Shown here: positions 46,180 to 55,838 of the stretch, piece after piece
Layout: every line of letters starts with the position of its first letter
Position numbering within the stretch: the stretch's first letter is position 1
Origin: Alteromonas sp. 1_MG-2023
Lineage (GTDB): Bacteria; Pseudomonadota; Gammaproteobacteria; Enterobacterales; Alteromonadaceae
DNA length: 64,000 nt
Direction of reading: 5' to 3'
Assembly (NCBI RefSeq): GCF_030547075.1
Contig: NZ_JAUOQH010000001.1
Location: 310,001-374,000, forward strand
Position numbers and translations under genes: made by a program
Notes under the pieces: model-generated
Seen by the model: only the letters and a program-made list of their open reading frames with translations
Database searches by the model: none
What the model was told of the DNA's origin: nothing

Positions 46180-47175
46180 TTACCGTAAAACGCTGGATTT
46201 GTCCCAGCTCACTGCACGCTGAACTGACAGCATGATTCTGTCTAATATAAAACCGATAGCACCTATGGTAAGCACTGCAACCATAATGCGCGCTAACGAT
46301 TCAGAACTCCCGTTTTGAAATTCATCCCATACGAACTTTCCTAGTCCAGGATTTTGCGCCAGCATTTCAGCGGCAATCAATACCATCCAGCCTATGCCAA
46401 GAGATAATCTCAAACCGGTAAAGATCATAGGAATTGATGACGGCAGAATAATTTTTGTAAGGTGCGAAGTAGGCGTTAAACGTAATACTTTACTCACATT
46501 GAGCAAATCGGTATCAATGGCAGACACACCAACTGCGGTATTAATTAACGTAGGCCATAAACAGCATAGCGATACGGTTAGCGCAGAAGTAACGAATGAC
46601 TTTGAAAACGTAGGGTCATCGCTAACATAAAGTGCGCTTACTACCATGGTGACCAAAGGTAACCATGCTAAGGGTGATACGGGCTTAAACAATTGTATAA
46701 GCGGATTGATGGCGGCGTAGGCAGATTTACTGAGCCCACATAGAATACCCACAGGTACCGCAATCACAGACGCAATAATGAACCCCACCATGACGGTGTA
46801 AAGACTAGTCCATATTTGGTCAAAGAAAGTTGGAGCACCAGTAAACTCACGAATTTTTGGTTCGTAGGTGGGATCTTGTGCTACCCGAGCGGCATTACGC
46901 TCTTCTTGCCGAGTGTAAAATGCGTCAGCGCTATCTCGCTGCGCACCGTGCTCAGTAATAAGGGAACCAGCTTGCTCCCATACTTGAGCAGGACCAGGAA
47001 ATTGCCCTAGAGAAGTATCAATACTTTTAGCCACACCATTCCAAACAGCGAGGAACATCAAAAGTCCAATGAGTGGCAATAACAAAGCTGGCGCTCGGCT
47101 ATAAACCGCTCCCATTGGGCCGCTCATTGGTGATTTGGCTGGCGAAAAGCTTAATATATTTGCCATCTTACTCAT
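46180..47175 (-). CDS. nrtB: Nitrate ABC transporter permease
   Basis: The 331-residue inner-membrane protein has about six helices and the permease EAA-type loop region (DTDLLNVSKVLRLTPTSHLT). A loop of about 60 hydrophilic residues (around TRQEERNAARVAQDPTYEPK) lies between the first and second helix. GGAGAA precedes the ATG. It belongs to the NrtB/TauC-like permease family. It works with the NrtA binding protein encoded 36 bp upstream and the NrtD ATPase encoded downstream. Confidence 0.9.
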   Translation of the reverse strand: MSKMANILSFSPAKSPMSGPMGAVYSRAPALLLPLIGLLMFLAVWNGVAKSIDTSLGQFPGPAQVWEQAGSLITEHGAQRDSADAFYTRQEERNAARVAQDPTYEPKIREFTGAPTFFDQIWTSLYTVMVGFIIASVIAVPVGILCGLSKSAYAAINPLIQLFKPVSPLAWLPLVTMVVSALYVSDDPTFSKSFVTSALTVSLCCLWPTLINTAVGVSAIDTDLLNVSKVLRLTPTSHLTKIILPSSIPMIFTGLRLSLGIGWMVLIAAEMLAQNPGLGKFVWDEFQNGSSESLARIMVAVLTIGAIGFILDRIMLSVQRAVSWDKSSVLR

Positions 47176-47211
47176 GTTGTTCTCCGCTAATTTAGGGTGA
47201 CTATGAAACCG

Positions 47212-48627
47212 TTAAAGAACGGTTTCACCTTTTAGCCCAATACCAAACTGTTCAAGATACGCATTAGGCTTGCTGCCGTCGTACGTAACACCATCGATAA
47301 ATTCAGATTGAGGTGGCTTAAAGCCGGTTTCAGTGGCAAACGCTGGGAAATCTGTTGCTTTAGCTTTGCCTTCGGCAATAAGTGCTTTTGCAGCCATAGC
47401 GTAAACTTCTGGTTTGTACACTTTACGGGCAGTTTCTTTATACCAATCGTCAGATTTAGGCTCTGAAATTTGTCCCCAACGACGCATTTGGGTTAAGTAC
47501 CAAATCGCATCACTGTAGAACGGGTAGGTTGCGTTGTAGCGAAAGAATACGTTGAAATCTGGCACGTCACGTTTATCGCCTTTTTCGTATTCAAATGTGC
47601 CTGTCATGCTGTTGGCTAATACATCTTCATCTGCGCCAACATAGTTACTTTTGGCTAAGATTTTTACCGCTTCAGGACGGTTAGCATTGTCGTTTTCATC
47701 TAACCACATGGCTGCACGAATTAATGCTTTAACCACACGAATATGGGTATTAGGGTACTTTTCAGCCCACCCCTGGCTTACACCAAATACTTTCTCTGGG
47801 TTGTTTTTCCAAATTTCGTAATCGGTAATAACGGGTACACCAATACCTTTAAATACAGCTTGTTGATTCCATGGCTCGCCTACGCAATACCCATAGATAG
47901 TGCCGGCTTCCATGGTGGCTGGCATTTGAGGAGGGGGGGTAACTGATAGCAAAGCTTCAGCATCTATCTGCCCAGCATTATCACCTTTGTGCGGTGCATA
48001 GTAGCCTGGGTGAATACCACCAGCAGCAAGCCAGTATCGAAGCTCGTAGTTGTGTGTAGATACAGGAAAAACCATCCCCATATTAAACGGCTTACCCGCA
48101 TCACGATATTCTTCAACGACAGGCTTTAAATAATCCGCTTTAATAGGGTGCACTGGTTTGCCATTTTCTACCGGAATATGGGCTTTCATTTTTTCCCATA
48201 TTTCGTTTGAAACCGTGATGCCATTACCATTTAAATCCATACTGAACGCCGTCACAACATGTGCTTCAGTACCAAAACCAATGGTTGCGCCAAGAGGTTG
48301 CCCTGCCAGCATGTGAGCGCCATCAAGTTGACCGTCAATCGTTCTATCAAGCAAAACTTTCCAGTTTGCTTGCGCTTCCAGAGTCACGTACAAACCTTCG
48401 TCTTCAAAAAAGCCTTTTTCGTAGGCAATAGCTAATGGCGCCATATCGGTAAGCTTAATAAAGCCAAATTTTAATTCTTCTTTTTCAGGCCAACCTATCT
48501 TTTGCTCACTTTGTGCAGCAGCTAACGGCGAGCCTAAGGCGAAGGAAAGCGTCATCACAGTAGTTAATCCAACCGTAATCTTTTTCTTTAATTGTTTGAG
48601 CATTGAAACGTTCTTTAACATGGTCAT
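47212..48627 (-). CDS. nrtA: Nitrate-binding protein of the ABC transporter
   Basis: The 471-residue protein is an NrtA/CmpA-type binding protein with a signal peptide ([12 protein letters not shown]) and the ligand-binding lobes [20 protein letters not shown] and [20 protein letters not shown]. It is the first gene of nrtABD. Its leader holds a terminator and an ANTAR-type hairpin, and a near-perfect sigma-54 promoter lies upstream. AAAGGAAAC is the ribosome-binding region before the ATG. Other NrtA relatives bind bicarbonate (CmpA), but the neighbouring nitrate reduction genes favour nitrate. Confidence 0.92.
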   Translation of the reverse strand: MTMLKNVSMLKQLKKKITVGLTTVMTLSFALGSPLAAAQSEQKIGWPEKEELKFGFIKLTDMAPLAIAYEKGFFEDEGLYVTLEAQANWKVLLDRTIDGQLDGAHMLAGQPLGATIGFGTEAHVVTAFSMDLNGNGITVSNEIWEKMKAHIPVENGKPVHPIKADYLKPVVEEYRDAGKPFNMGMVFPVSTHNYELRYWLAAGGIHPGYYAPHKGDNAGQIDAEALLSVTPPPQMPATMEAGTIYGYCVGEPWNQQAVFKGIGVPVITDYEIWKNNPEKVFGVSQGWAEKYPNTHIRVVKALIRAAMWLDENDNANRPEAVKILAKSNYVGADEDVLANSMTGTFEYEKGDKRDVPDFNVFFRYNATYPFYSDAIWYLTQMRRWGQISEPKSDDWYKETARKVYKPEVYAMAAKALIAEGKAKATDFPAFATETGFKPPQSEFIDGVTYDGSKPNAYLEQFGIGLKGETVL

Positions 48628-48644
48628 TTATGTTTCCTTTAGCC

Positions 48645-48734
48645 AAAAAAAAACCCACCAGCGAAGACGAATTAACGTCGCGCTTGGTGGGCTTCGATGC
48701 CGAGCCTGTAATCATTTTAAAATGAGATACAGGC
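48645..48734 (-). promoter_or_regulatory. nrtA leader: ANTAR-target hairpin and attenuating terminator
   Basis: On the minus strand a hairpin (48704-48734: stem GCCTGTA/TACAGGC with an inner TCAT/ATGA pair) is followed by a second hairpin, GGC-ATCGAA-GCC (48690-48701). Its hexanucleotide loop has A at position 1 and G at position 4. The 3' GCC of that hairpin is shared with the 5' arm of a terminator, whose arms are CCCACC-AAGCG (48681-48691) and CGCTGGTGGG (48654-48663), followed by a run of eight or nine T. The two folds exclude each other. A NIT-ANTAR protein is encoded at 61240-62610. Confidence 0.75.
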
Positions 48735-48826
48735 GAACTTATTGTTTGGGTGTTCTATTCTTACTAATAGTACTTAAAGTACTTTATTGTTTTGATGTAG
48801 CTTTAGTCTGTTACTGATTCTCATAA

Positions 48827-48842
48827 AGCAGGGTTCGTGCCA
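48827..48842 (-). promoter_or_regulatory. Sigma-54 promoter of nrtABD
   Basis: Minus-strand TGGCACGAACCCTGCT matches the sigma-54 consensus TGGCACG-N4-TTGC with one base off (CTGC) and correct GG-GC spacing. The start would be near 48816, giving a leader of about 190 nt. CACTAATAGTG at 48930-48940, about 120 bp upstream of the start, is a weak NtrC-like dyad. The remaining gap up to 49105 shows nothing else clear. Confidence 0.8.
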
Positions 48843-49105
48843 AAAACCTAAACAACTGAAATCACTGCATTTAGTAAAAATAGGATTCGTAAACATAACT
48901 TTGCATGAACAATAAGAGTGCGTTTATTGCACTAATAGTGTTCGATGTGAAGCATTCGCCGTGAAGCGGTCGATGAGAACATCTAATGAAAATACATTGA
49001 AGTGATGCGCATGATGTGAGGAAGAAATGCGTTTCTCCCTCACATTATAGGTATAATAGTAACGGTAGTTAATGAAACTGCTGCTAATGGGCAACTACAC
49101 TTAAG

Positions 49106-50422
49106 TTAAAGCCGCTGAGTAAATTGTCCAATAGCATTAACCACTTCAGTCGCGCCATTTTGAATTTCGTTCATTACTTTACCCGACTCAGTTGAGTACT
49201 CCAAAGCTTCTCTTGCTTTATCTTGCCCAGCCTCGATGAGTTGTACGGCATTTTCAGTAAGTTTACTGTTTTCAACAACTACACTCACAATCTCCTCGGT
49301 TGCAGTACTAGTGCGTGATGCAAGTTGGCGCACTTCATCAGCCACTACAGCAAACCCCCTTCCTTGATCCCCCGCTCTCGCTGCCTCTATCGCCGCATTA
49401 AGGGCAAGTAGGTTAGTTTGGTCGGCAATACCGCTAATGCTTTTAACCAGGTCTGCGACTTTTTGCGACTGCTCATCAAGCTCTCGAATTCCCTCACTAG
49501 CCGTTCCCATTTGCGAGGTGAGTTCCCCCATGATACGCACCATACTGCCAACAACTTCCTTACCTTTTTGCGCCTGTTCGCCAGTGCCTTGGGATATACT
49601 AAATGCCACATTGGCCGCTTCGGAAATAGCAAATTGTTGCTCCATTTGCTCGGTTATTACGGTGGCAAATTTAACCACTTTATAAAGCGCACCTTGGTCG
49701 TTTCTTATTGGGTTATAAGATGCTTCCAACCATAAAGGATTACCTCGACTGTCTATACGCTTAAAACGATCTGAAAACATCTTGCCTTGCGAAAGATCGC
49801 TCCAAAACTGCTTGTATTCTGGCGTATCGACATCCTCCGCGGGGCAAAATATTTTGTGATGTTTACCCTGTATTTGCTCCATCGAATAGCCCACTGCGGA
49901 AAGGAAGTTATCGTTGGCCTTTAGAATTTTTCCCGTAAGATCAAACTCAATGACCGCGGTAGAGCGATTCAATGCCTCGAGCATATCGTTCATTTCACGG
50001 CTTCTATTAATATTTTTTGTTTGCTCTGCCATATACAGCGCAAATCGACCCACGCCGCCGCCTTCACTAATAATCGGCTGCAGTATGCCTCTGAACCAAC
50101 GCTCTTCATCATTAGCATTACAAAGGCTAATGGCACCATGCCAATGTTGGGTTTGCTTAATTGCTTGAAGAAACTCTTTTGTTGCAGGCTGGCTCATTAC
50201 CCCTTTTGGAATAATGCTTTCGAGTACCTTTCCCGATAGATGGTTCGAAGAATAACTCATAACATCGGAAAAGCTATCGTTAACCCTTGTTATCCTGCCG
50301 CCACTATCTAGCTCGACATAGATCATTTCGGCTCTGAGTTCGCTTTCTACCGTATGAAAAGAATCAACCTCTTTTCTTAATCGCTCCACTTCTTCTATCA
50401 ATTGTTTATTTTTAAAAAACAT
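49106..50422 (-). CDS. Soluble PAS-domain chemoreceptor
   Basis: The start is placed at the ATG at 50422 ([12 protein letters not shown], 438 residues), preceded by GAGGATCACGGG; an upstream GTG at 50452 adds ten residues. It has an N-terminal coil, two PAS domains (about residues 30-145 and 150-270), and a methyl-accepting signalling domain with [20 protein letters not shown]. No membrane helix is seen, so it is a cytoplasmic Aer-type or redox receptor. It lies inside the nitrate island but in its own unit. Ligand or cofactor is unknown. Confidence 0.88.
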   Translation of the reverse strand: MFFKNKQLIEEVERLRKEVDSFHTVESELRAEMIYVELDSGGRITRVNDSFSDVMSYSSNHLSGKVLESIIPKGVMSQPATKEFLQAIKQTQHWHGAISLCNANDEERWFRGILQPIISEGGGVGRFALYMAEQTKNINRSREMNDMLEALNRSTAVIEFDLTGKILKANDNFLSAVGYSMEQIQGKHHKIFCPAEDVDTPEYKQFWSDLSQGKMFSDRFKRIDSRGNPLWLEASYNPIRNDQGALYKVVKFATVITEQMEQQFAISEAANVAFSISQGTGEQAQKGKEVVGSMVRIMGELTSQMGTASEGIRELDEQSQKVADLVKSISGIADQTNLLALNAAIEAARAGDQGRGFAVVADEVRQLASRTSTATEEIVSVVVENSKLTENAVQLIEAGQDKAREALEYSTESGKVMNEIQNGATEVVNAIGQFTQRL

Positions 50423-50632
50423 CCCGTGATCCTCAACATTCGGGCATAACACCTCACTCGCCTCTACTGCTAAAAATGCTAGTGAGAAAACGTGAAGTAC
50501 AACATTGTTATTAAATTCATTGACTGCTTTAAAGATAGCAGAGGATTTTCAAGTTACTTAATTATTGGAATAAAATGAGGAAAGGATAATGAGCGAAAAC
50601 GAAAATAAGAAAGTGAAAGAACGCCCAATAAC

Positions 50633-51628
50633 CTATTTAGGGCCAAAGGGCAGTGCTGTTTTGTTTCTTTGTGACCACATTTGCGTAGCCACTTCATTGG
50701 CTTTAGCAAAATCGTAATTTTCTAGCAGAATAAGATAACTCACCAAAGTAGCCTGAATAGCTTGCTCGCCGTAGAGATGAGTAGACTCTCCTCGCCAAAG
50801 CGCTAGCATATCGTTAACGTCCATTTGAGTATCTTTTAGCGCCATTTTGTCAGTGAGTTCAGGCAGGATGATTTCTTCGGTACTTCCGTTACGGGTGATA
50901 TAAAGCTCTGTTTTGCGTTCGCTATTAACTTCAGGATCGCCGCCATCGCCGCGAAAACACAAGGCTTGAAAGGCCGGAAAACTTTCGTTTACTCGGCAAT
51001 GCTTATGATCCAGATGCATATGGTAAACACCCTGAACACAATAAGGCGCTGAGGTTGGGTTTAGCAAACGTGCTAACGTATTCGCGCAGGAGCGTAACGC
51101 AAACACTTCCCTTAGTTTTATTAACGTATTTAATGCAGGAAGTAAGTGAGATAAATCCAAGTAGGTAGCGCCGTATTCATTCATTTGGTCAGACGCATCG
51201 GCGATGTTGCTGGCTTCTGGTAACCCTAAAGCCGGCAATGCTTTACTAGCGTATAATCTACCCGAACCTGGCTCATGGGCGCCGTGTAACATAATGGTGT
51301 AACCATTGTTGGCCAACACAGCGATAGATAGTAGGTACCATGGAAGCTGACGTCGCTTACCGGCATAACACCCAACATCTAACGTGGGCGTTAAATTAGC
51401 GAGTTCAGGTTCAAGCAATTCTCTGCACGCATCTACAAACCCAATCACTTCCTCAGGGGTTTCTTCTCGTGTACGTAACAACATTAAAAACGCGCCACGT
51501 TGGTCGCCAGTCACTTGATTAGACAGGACCATTTTCATCGATTCGTAAGCTTCTTGGCGGGTAAGACTGCGCCCCCCTTTCTGACCCTTGCCGATAATTT
51601 TTATGTAGTTGCTAAATTGCTGAGACAT
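50633..51628 (-). CDS. TrpD2/YbiB-like glycosyltransferase-family protein
   Basis: The 331-residue protein resembles the anthranilate phosphoribosyltransferase fold (GLLTREEA-type start SLTRQEAYESMKMVL, LDVGCYAGKRRQLPW, MLHGAHEPGSGR), but not TrpD itself: the phosphate-binding GTGGD-type loop is changed to DVGCYAGKR. That is the YbiB/TrpD2 group, which binds nucleic acid rather than anthranilate. Its start overlaps the cobA stop by 17 bp, so it is the last gene of the nirB operon. A role in nitrate assimilation is not known. Confidence 0.8.
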   Translation of the reverse strand: MSQQFSNYIKIIGKGQKGGRSLTRQEAYESMKMVLSNQVTGDQRGAFLMLLRTREETPEEVIGFVDACRELLEPELANLTPTLDVGCYAGKRRQLPWYLLSIAVLANNGYTIMLHGAHEPGSGRLYASKALPALGLPEASNIADASDQMNEYGATYLDLSHLLPALNTLIKLREVFALRSCANTLARLLNPTSAPYCVQGVYHMHLDHKHCRVNESFPAFQALCFRGDGGDPEVNSERKTELYITRNGSTEEIILPELTDKMALKDTQMDVNDMLALWRGESTHLYGEQAIQATLVSYLILLENYDFAKANEVATQMWSQRNKTALPFGPK

Positions 51629-52511
51629 GCTGCTTATTATGTAAAAGTGAAGTATCTACCCATTGTCGAGACTCTATCACCTTTCCAAAAATAAGTAACG
51701 TAGGGCCACTCACATTCGCTTGAGATACCTGCTCACTAATTGAGTTTAAGGTACCTTCAATAACACGTTGCTGAGGGCTGGTTGCATTTTCTACCGCGGC
51801 AACCGGCCAATCATCGGCAATACCTTGTTTTTTTAGCTCTTCACATAACGTAGATAAGCGGCTCAACCCCATGTAAACCACCACTGTTTGAGAGGCTACA
51901 TTTTTAGCTAACTGCACCATATCTGGCCATTTTTCTGGGTTTTGAAAATGAGCAGTAATAAAGCTAACCGCTTGTGCGCAGCGTCTATCAGTAAGGGGGA
52001 TACCTGTGTAAGCTGACATGCCAGAGGCTGCAGTAATGCCAGGCACAATAGCGAATGGAATATTCGCCTGTGTAAGAGCGATTGTCTCTTCGCAAGTTCT
52101 TGCAAATAATGCAGGGTCGCCGCCTTTAAGACGCACTACACAAAGTCCTGCTTTTGCTAATTCAACTACTCTAGTACTAATATCTTGCTGTTTCATACTG
52201 TGTTTGCCACAGCGTTTGCCAACATACTCACGTTTCACATGGCGAGGAATTTCAGCAATAACATCTTCACCCACCAAGGCATCAAACAACACAATATCGG
52301 CTTGTTTTATTAGCCTAAGAGCTTTTAACGTAAGTAATTCAACATCACCTGGGCCTGCGCCAACAATATAGACTTTACCTTCACTTTCATTGGTCTTACG
52401 GTTTTTGTCGCCACCTAACAAACCACTGAAGAAACTTGTCTTAGGCTGACGAACAGGGTGCGATAAATTTTCGCGGAATAACAACTGAAATTTGTTAGCT
52501 AAAATGTTCAT
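51612..52511 (-). CDS. cobA: Uroporphyrinogen-III C-methyltransferase (siroheme synthesis)
   Basis: The 299-residue enzyme makes precorrin-2 from uroporphyrinogen III with two S-adenosylmethionine molecules. Precorrin-2 feeds siroheme for NirB. Motifs VYIVGAGPGDVELLTLKALR, RLKGGDPALFAR and PGITAASG are intact. An N-terminal extension of about 46 residues precedes the methyltransferase domain. This is the single-domain type; the dehydrogenase-ferrochelatase part of CysG is absent and must be elsewhere. GGAG lies 9-12 bases before the ATG. Confidence 0.93.
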   Translation of the reverse strand: MNILANKFQLLFRENLSHPVRQPKTSFFSGLLGGDKNRKTNESEGKVYIVGAGPGDVELLTLKALRLIKQADIVLFDALVGEDVIAEIPRHVKREYVGKRCGKHSMKQQDISTRVVELAKAGLCVVRLKGGDPALFARTCEETIALTQANIPFAIVPGITAASGMSAYTGIPLTDRRCAQAVSFITAHFQNPEKWPDMVQLAKNVASQTVVVYMGLSRLSTLCEELKKQGIADDWPVAAVENATSPQQRVIEGTLNSISEQVSQANVSGPTLLIFGKVIESRQWVDTSLLHNKQHVSAI

Positions 52512-52590
52512 GGTAGTGTCTCCAGAGCCTACGCTCTCGGTATTAGTTTCTTCAGGTATTTACTAAGCAGTGGCGAATGTAGTATCCGCA

Positions 52591-55404
52591 TTAACGTTCG
52601 CGAGCAATGTCTTCTATCGGTGCAATGTAATCGTTTAACAATGTTGCCAACGCAGGCTTACATGAACCACAGTTGGTACCGCATTTTAGCTTGTCGCCAA
52701 GTGCTGTTACCGAGCTACAGCCTTCAGCTATCGCTTGATTAATGGTTTTCTCTCTTACCGTGAAACAGCTGCATATCACTTGGCCATTTAAGAAACTTTC
52801 ATCAACTTCACAGCGCAAAAAACTGGCTAATGTTTCTGGGTCAAATGCTTGCTTCAAGGTGCTGTCTACCCAGCCATTAGGCACACAGTACTTTGGCTGT
52901 GTGCTTGGGTTTTGTTCCCCAACAAACGCCATAAAACAAAATGCGTTTTCATAAGTACCAACAAGTACATGGCTATCGGCACTTTTGTATTGATAACACA
53001 CCCAATCTTTAGGCAAGCTGGCGAGCAAACGTGACATCAATACGTGGGGCGTGAACTGGCTGGCAACAGATAAACTGAAACCATTATCCATGAGATTTTT
53101 GGCCCAAAAATCACCCGTATTGTCGAAAATAGCCGTAAGCTTTTCCACTTCGTAGGAGGTAACGTTTGCAGAAGCTCCATCAGGAGAAACAAAACTTGGG
53201 GCTGTGCAATCATCACTAATGTAAAGGTTGCCGTAGCTTGCAAAATCGGCTGGCACGATAGAAACCGCACCATGCTTTAATTCTGGTTGCCCTGAAATTG
53301 GGTCGGTAACCGGTGCATAAAGCTTAGCTAACTTACTGTGCGATCCCCACTCACCTGACCAATGAATAGGAACAAATACATCACCTTGACGTTGGCGCTT
53401 GTCCACATGCACGGGGAAAACACACGGAGTTTCACCGCTCACTTTACTGCTTAAGGCTACATAATCGTTTTGCATTACCCCTAGCTTCGTTGCATCTTCA
53501 GGGTGGATATGCACATTCGCGTGAGTTGCATGTGCATGCAATATGGCGGCTTTACCGGTTCGGGTCATGGTGTGCCATTGGTCACGCATTCGTCCGCTGT
53601 TAAGCACAAACGGATATTCATTGCTGGTTGCTTGAATAGGCGCGTTAAATGTTACCGCAACAAAGTTTGCCTTGCCAGAAGGCGTAGAAAACACTTTGTT
53701 GTAATAGGGGCGAACCGGCGAGCATGTTTTGTTTGTATCAGCTTTAAGCGGCCACGTTACAGGTGCCATTACATTATATTCTGCCTCTGACTTACCCGTT
53801 AATGGCGCTAAATTTAGCAAGCGCGCACCATCATTTTTGTAGGCAGTTAAGCGAGCATGCTCATCAAATATTTCACTAGGATGTGAATACGAAAATGCGC
53901 TATTGAAACCCATTTTCCTTGCCACATCGCACATGATTTGCCAGTCGTGTTTAGCTTCGCCTGGTGGCGGCATAATGCCTCGTTGGCGAGAAATTCTGCG
54001 CTCCGAGTTGGTTACAGTACCGTCTTTTTCAGACCACCCTGTTGCCGGTAATGCGATATCTGCAAAGGCAAGAGTATCGTTACTTTGTACGATATCTGAT
54101 ACCACAACCATGTCGCATTTCTTAAGCGCTGATTCAACTTGCTCACGGTAAGGCATGCTGACTACAGGGTTCGTTCCCATTATCCACACGAACTTAATTC
54201 GCCCTGCATCCATGGCCGAAAATAAATCTACGGCTTTTAATCCACCCTGCTCGGGTATGGACGGAGATTGCCAAAACGCTTTTACATTCTCACGATGTTT
54301 AGGGTTTTCTATATCACAATGCGCCGCTAACATATTTGCTAAACCGCCTACTTCCCTGCCCCCCATCGCATTGGGTTGACCGGTAATAGAAAAAGGCCCA
54401 CAGCCTGGCTTGCCGATAAAATCGAGCGCCAAGTGACAGTTAATAATGGCGTTAGCTTTATCTACCCCTGCAGAGGATTGATTAACCCCCATGGAATAGA
54501 AAGTAACGGCGCTTTCGGCGTTGATAAACCATTGATAAAAAGTAGCCAAATCTGCTTCATTTAAACCACACAAACCCGCAATATCTTTCGAATCTATCGT
54601 GTTTGCTGTAGCTAAGGCATCATCAAGGCCTTGGGTAAACTCACCAATTGAAGCGGCATCAATAGCATTGTTAGCGTGGGCGAACTGCAAAAGCCCGTTA
54701 AACAAGGCCACATCACTGCCCCCTTTAAGCGGTAAGTGTAAATCGGCGATAGTACATGTTTCGGTTTCACGAGGGTCTATCACCACCACTTTCATATCTG
54801 GATTACGAAGTTTGGCCCGTTGAATGCGCTGGAACAGTACAGGGTGCGCCCATGCTGTATTACTGCCGGTTAGCACCAACAGCGATGTACACTCTAAATC
54901 TGTGTAATCACAAGGCACTACATCTTCACCAAATGCACGCTTGTAACCCGCAACAGCAGATGACATACAAAGGCGAGAGTTGGTGTCTATATTCGCGCTG
55001 CCAATAAACCCTTTCATCAGTTTATTGGCAACATAATAATCTTCAGTTAAAAGCTGTCCCGATACATAAAATGCAACGGCATCCGACCCGTGTTCGGCAA
55101 TAGTCTGCGAGATTTTATCAGCCACTGCGCGGGTAGCCGTGTCCCAATCTACCTTCGCACCTGCTATGGTTGGGTGAAGCAAACGGCCGCTAAGATCGTT
55201 TGTTTCAAGCAGGTTTGTGCCTTTAACGCACAGACGACCATAATTGGCCGGATGCTCTGGCGTACCAGTAACCTTGTCCAGGGAGGTAGTACGCTCACTT
55301 ACGTTGCAACTTACATCTACACCACAACCTACACCACAATACGGGCAGGTGGTTTGCCGCAATTGTGCTTTAAATATCTCAGGTTTCGGTGTAGCCATAT
55401 TCAT
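52591..55404 (-). CDS. nasA: Assimilatory nitrate reductase, catalytic subunit
   Basis: The 937-residue molybdopterin enzyme reduces nitrate to nitrite in the cytoplasm. An N-terminal 4Fe-4S site (TTCPYCGVGCGVDVSC with CVKGTN), the molybdopterin core (SSAVAGYKRAFGEDVVPCDY, VSMPYREQVESALKKCDMVV, TGWSEKDGTVTNSERRISRQ) and the C-terminal guanine dinucleotide domain are present. A BFD-like 2Fe-2S domain ends the chain (VICSCFTV and CGTNCGSC). No FAD/NADH domain is present, so an external electron donor is needed. It follows nirD by 67 bp. Confidence 0.94.
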   Translation of the reverse strand: MNMATPKPEIFKAQLRQTTCPYCGVGCGVDVSCNVSERTTSLDKVTGTPEHPANYGRLCVKGTNLLETNDLSGRLLHPTIAGAKVDWDTATRAVADKISQTIAEHGSDAVAFYVSGQLLTEDYYVANKLMKGFIGSANIDTNSRLCMSSAVAGYKRAFGEDVVPCDYTDLECTSLLVLTGSNTAWAHPVLFQRIQRAKLRNPDMKVVVIDPRETETCTIADLHLPLKGGSDVALFNGLLQFAHANNAIDAASIGEFTQGLDDALATANTIDSKDIAGLCGLNEADLATFYQWFINAESAVTFYSMGVNQSSAGVDKANAIINCHLALDFIGKPGCGPFSITGQPNAMGGREVGGLANMLAAHCDIENPKHRENVKAFWQSPSIPEQGGLKAVDLFSAMDAGRIKFVWIMGTNPVVSMPYREQVESALKKCDMVVVSDIVQSNDTLAFADIALPATGWSEKDGTVTNSERRISRQRGIMPPPGEAKHDWQIMCDVARKMGFNSAFSYSHPSEIFDEHARLTAYKNDGARLLNLAPLTGKSEAEYNVMAPVTWPLKADTNKTCSPVRPYYNKVFSTPSGKANFVAVTFNAPIQATSNEYPFVLNSGRMRDQWHTMTRTGKAAILHAHATHANVHIHPEDATKLGVMQNDYVALSSKVSGETPCVFPVHVDKRQRQGDVFVPIHWSGEWGSHSKLAKLYAPVTDPISGQPELKHGAVSIVPADFASYGNLYISDDCTAPSFVSPDGASANVTSYEVEKLTAIFDNTGDFWAKNLMDNGFSLSVASQFTPHVLMSRLLASLPKDWVCYQYKSADSHVLVGTYENAFCFMAFVGEQNPSTQPKYCVPNGWVDSTLKQAFDPETLASFLRCEVDESFLNGQVICSCFTVREKTINQAIAEGCSSVTALGDKLKCGTNCGSCKPALATLLNDYIAPIEDIARER

Positions 55405-55471
55405 ATGGAATGCCTCTAAGTAACTAATTGTAACTATGGGGGTAACACTCTGCTAGTGCAGTAAATCAGCG

Positions 55472-55825
55472 TTATAGCGAGATTAAAATGCGTCCGCCAT
55501 CTATCTTTACGGGGAATGAGATAACACTAACGTCATCCCTTTCTACGCATTTTCCAGTGGCTAATACGTAATGCTCTTTGTAAAGAGGAGAAGCCACCAC
55601 CACATCATCACCAATTGAACCAATTAGGCCGCGGTAAAGCACATTCGCTTTACCAACAGGATCCCAATTACTGATTGCATACAGGTACTGCTGTTTGGCT
55701 TGCAACACACTGAAAAGCGCAATTTGTTGGTCGTTAATTAGGGCACAAACCCCACTGTTTGTTACTACATCATCAATACCACATACATCGTGCCATTGGG
55801 CTGCCACTTCCGTTTTTGCTGTCAT
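55472..55825 (-). CDS. nirD: Nitrite reductase small subunit
   Basis: The 117-residue protein has the Rieske-like fold of NirD but without the Cys and His cluster ligands, as usual for the small subunit (NSGVCALINDQQIALFSV, VLYRGLIGSIGDDVVVASPL). It is needed for NADH-dependent nitrite reduction by NirB. GAGGAAATACTG precedes the ATG. It starts 13 bp after nirB and leads into nasA. Confidence 0.92.
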   Translation of the reverse strand: MTAKTEVAAQWHDVCGIDDVVTNSGVCALINDQQIALFSVLQAKQQYLYAISNWDPVGKANVLYRGLIGSIGDDVVVASPLYKEHYVLATGKCVERDDVSVISFPVKIDGGRILISL

Positions 55826-55838
55826 CAGTATTTCCTCG

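Noticed and set aside
50589..50717. A 42-codon plus-strand ORF with a good AGGAAAGGATA ribosome-binding sequence beside the end of the YbiB-like gene
   Set aside because: Most of it is antisense to the 3' end of that gene, it has no recognisable family, and short ORFs of this size occur by chance.
53503..55419. Series of plus-strand ORFs opposite nasA
   Set aside because: They follow the codon pattern of the nasA frame and show no start signals or family features.
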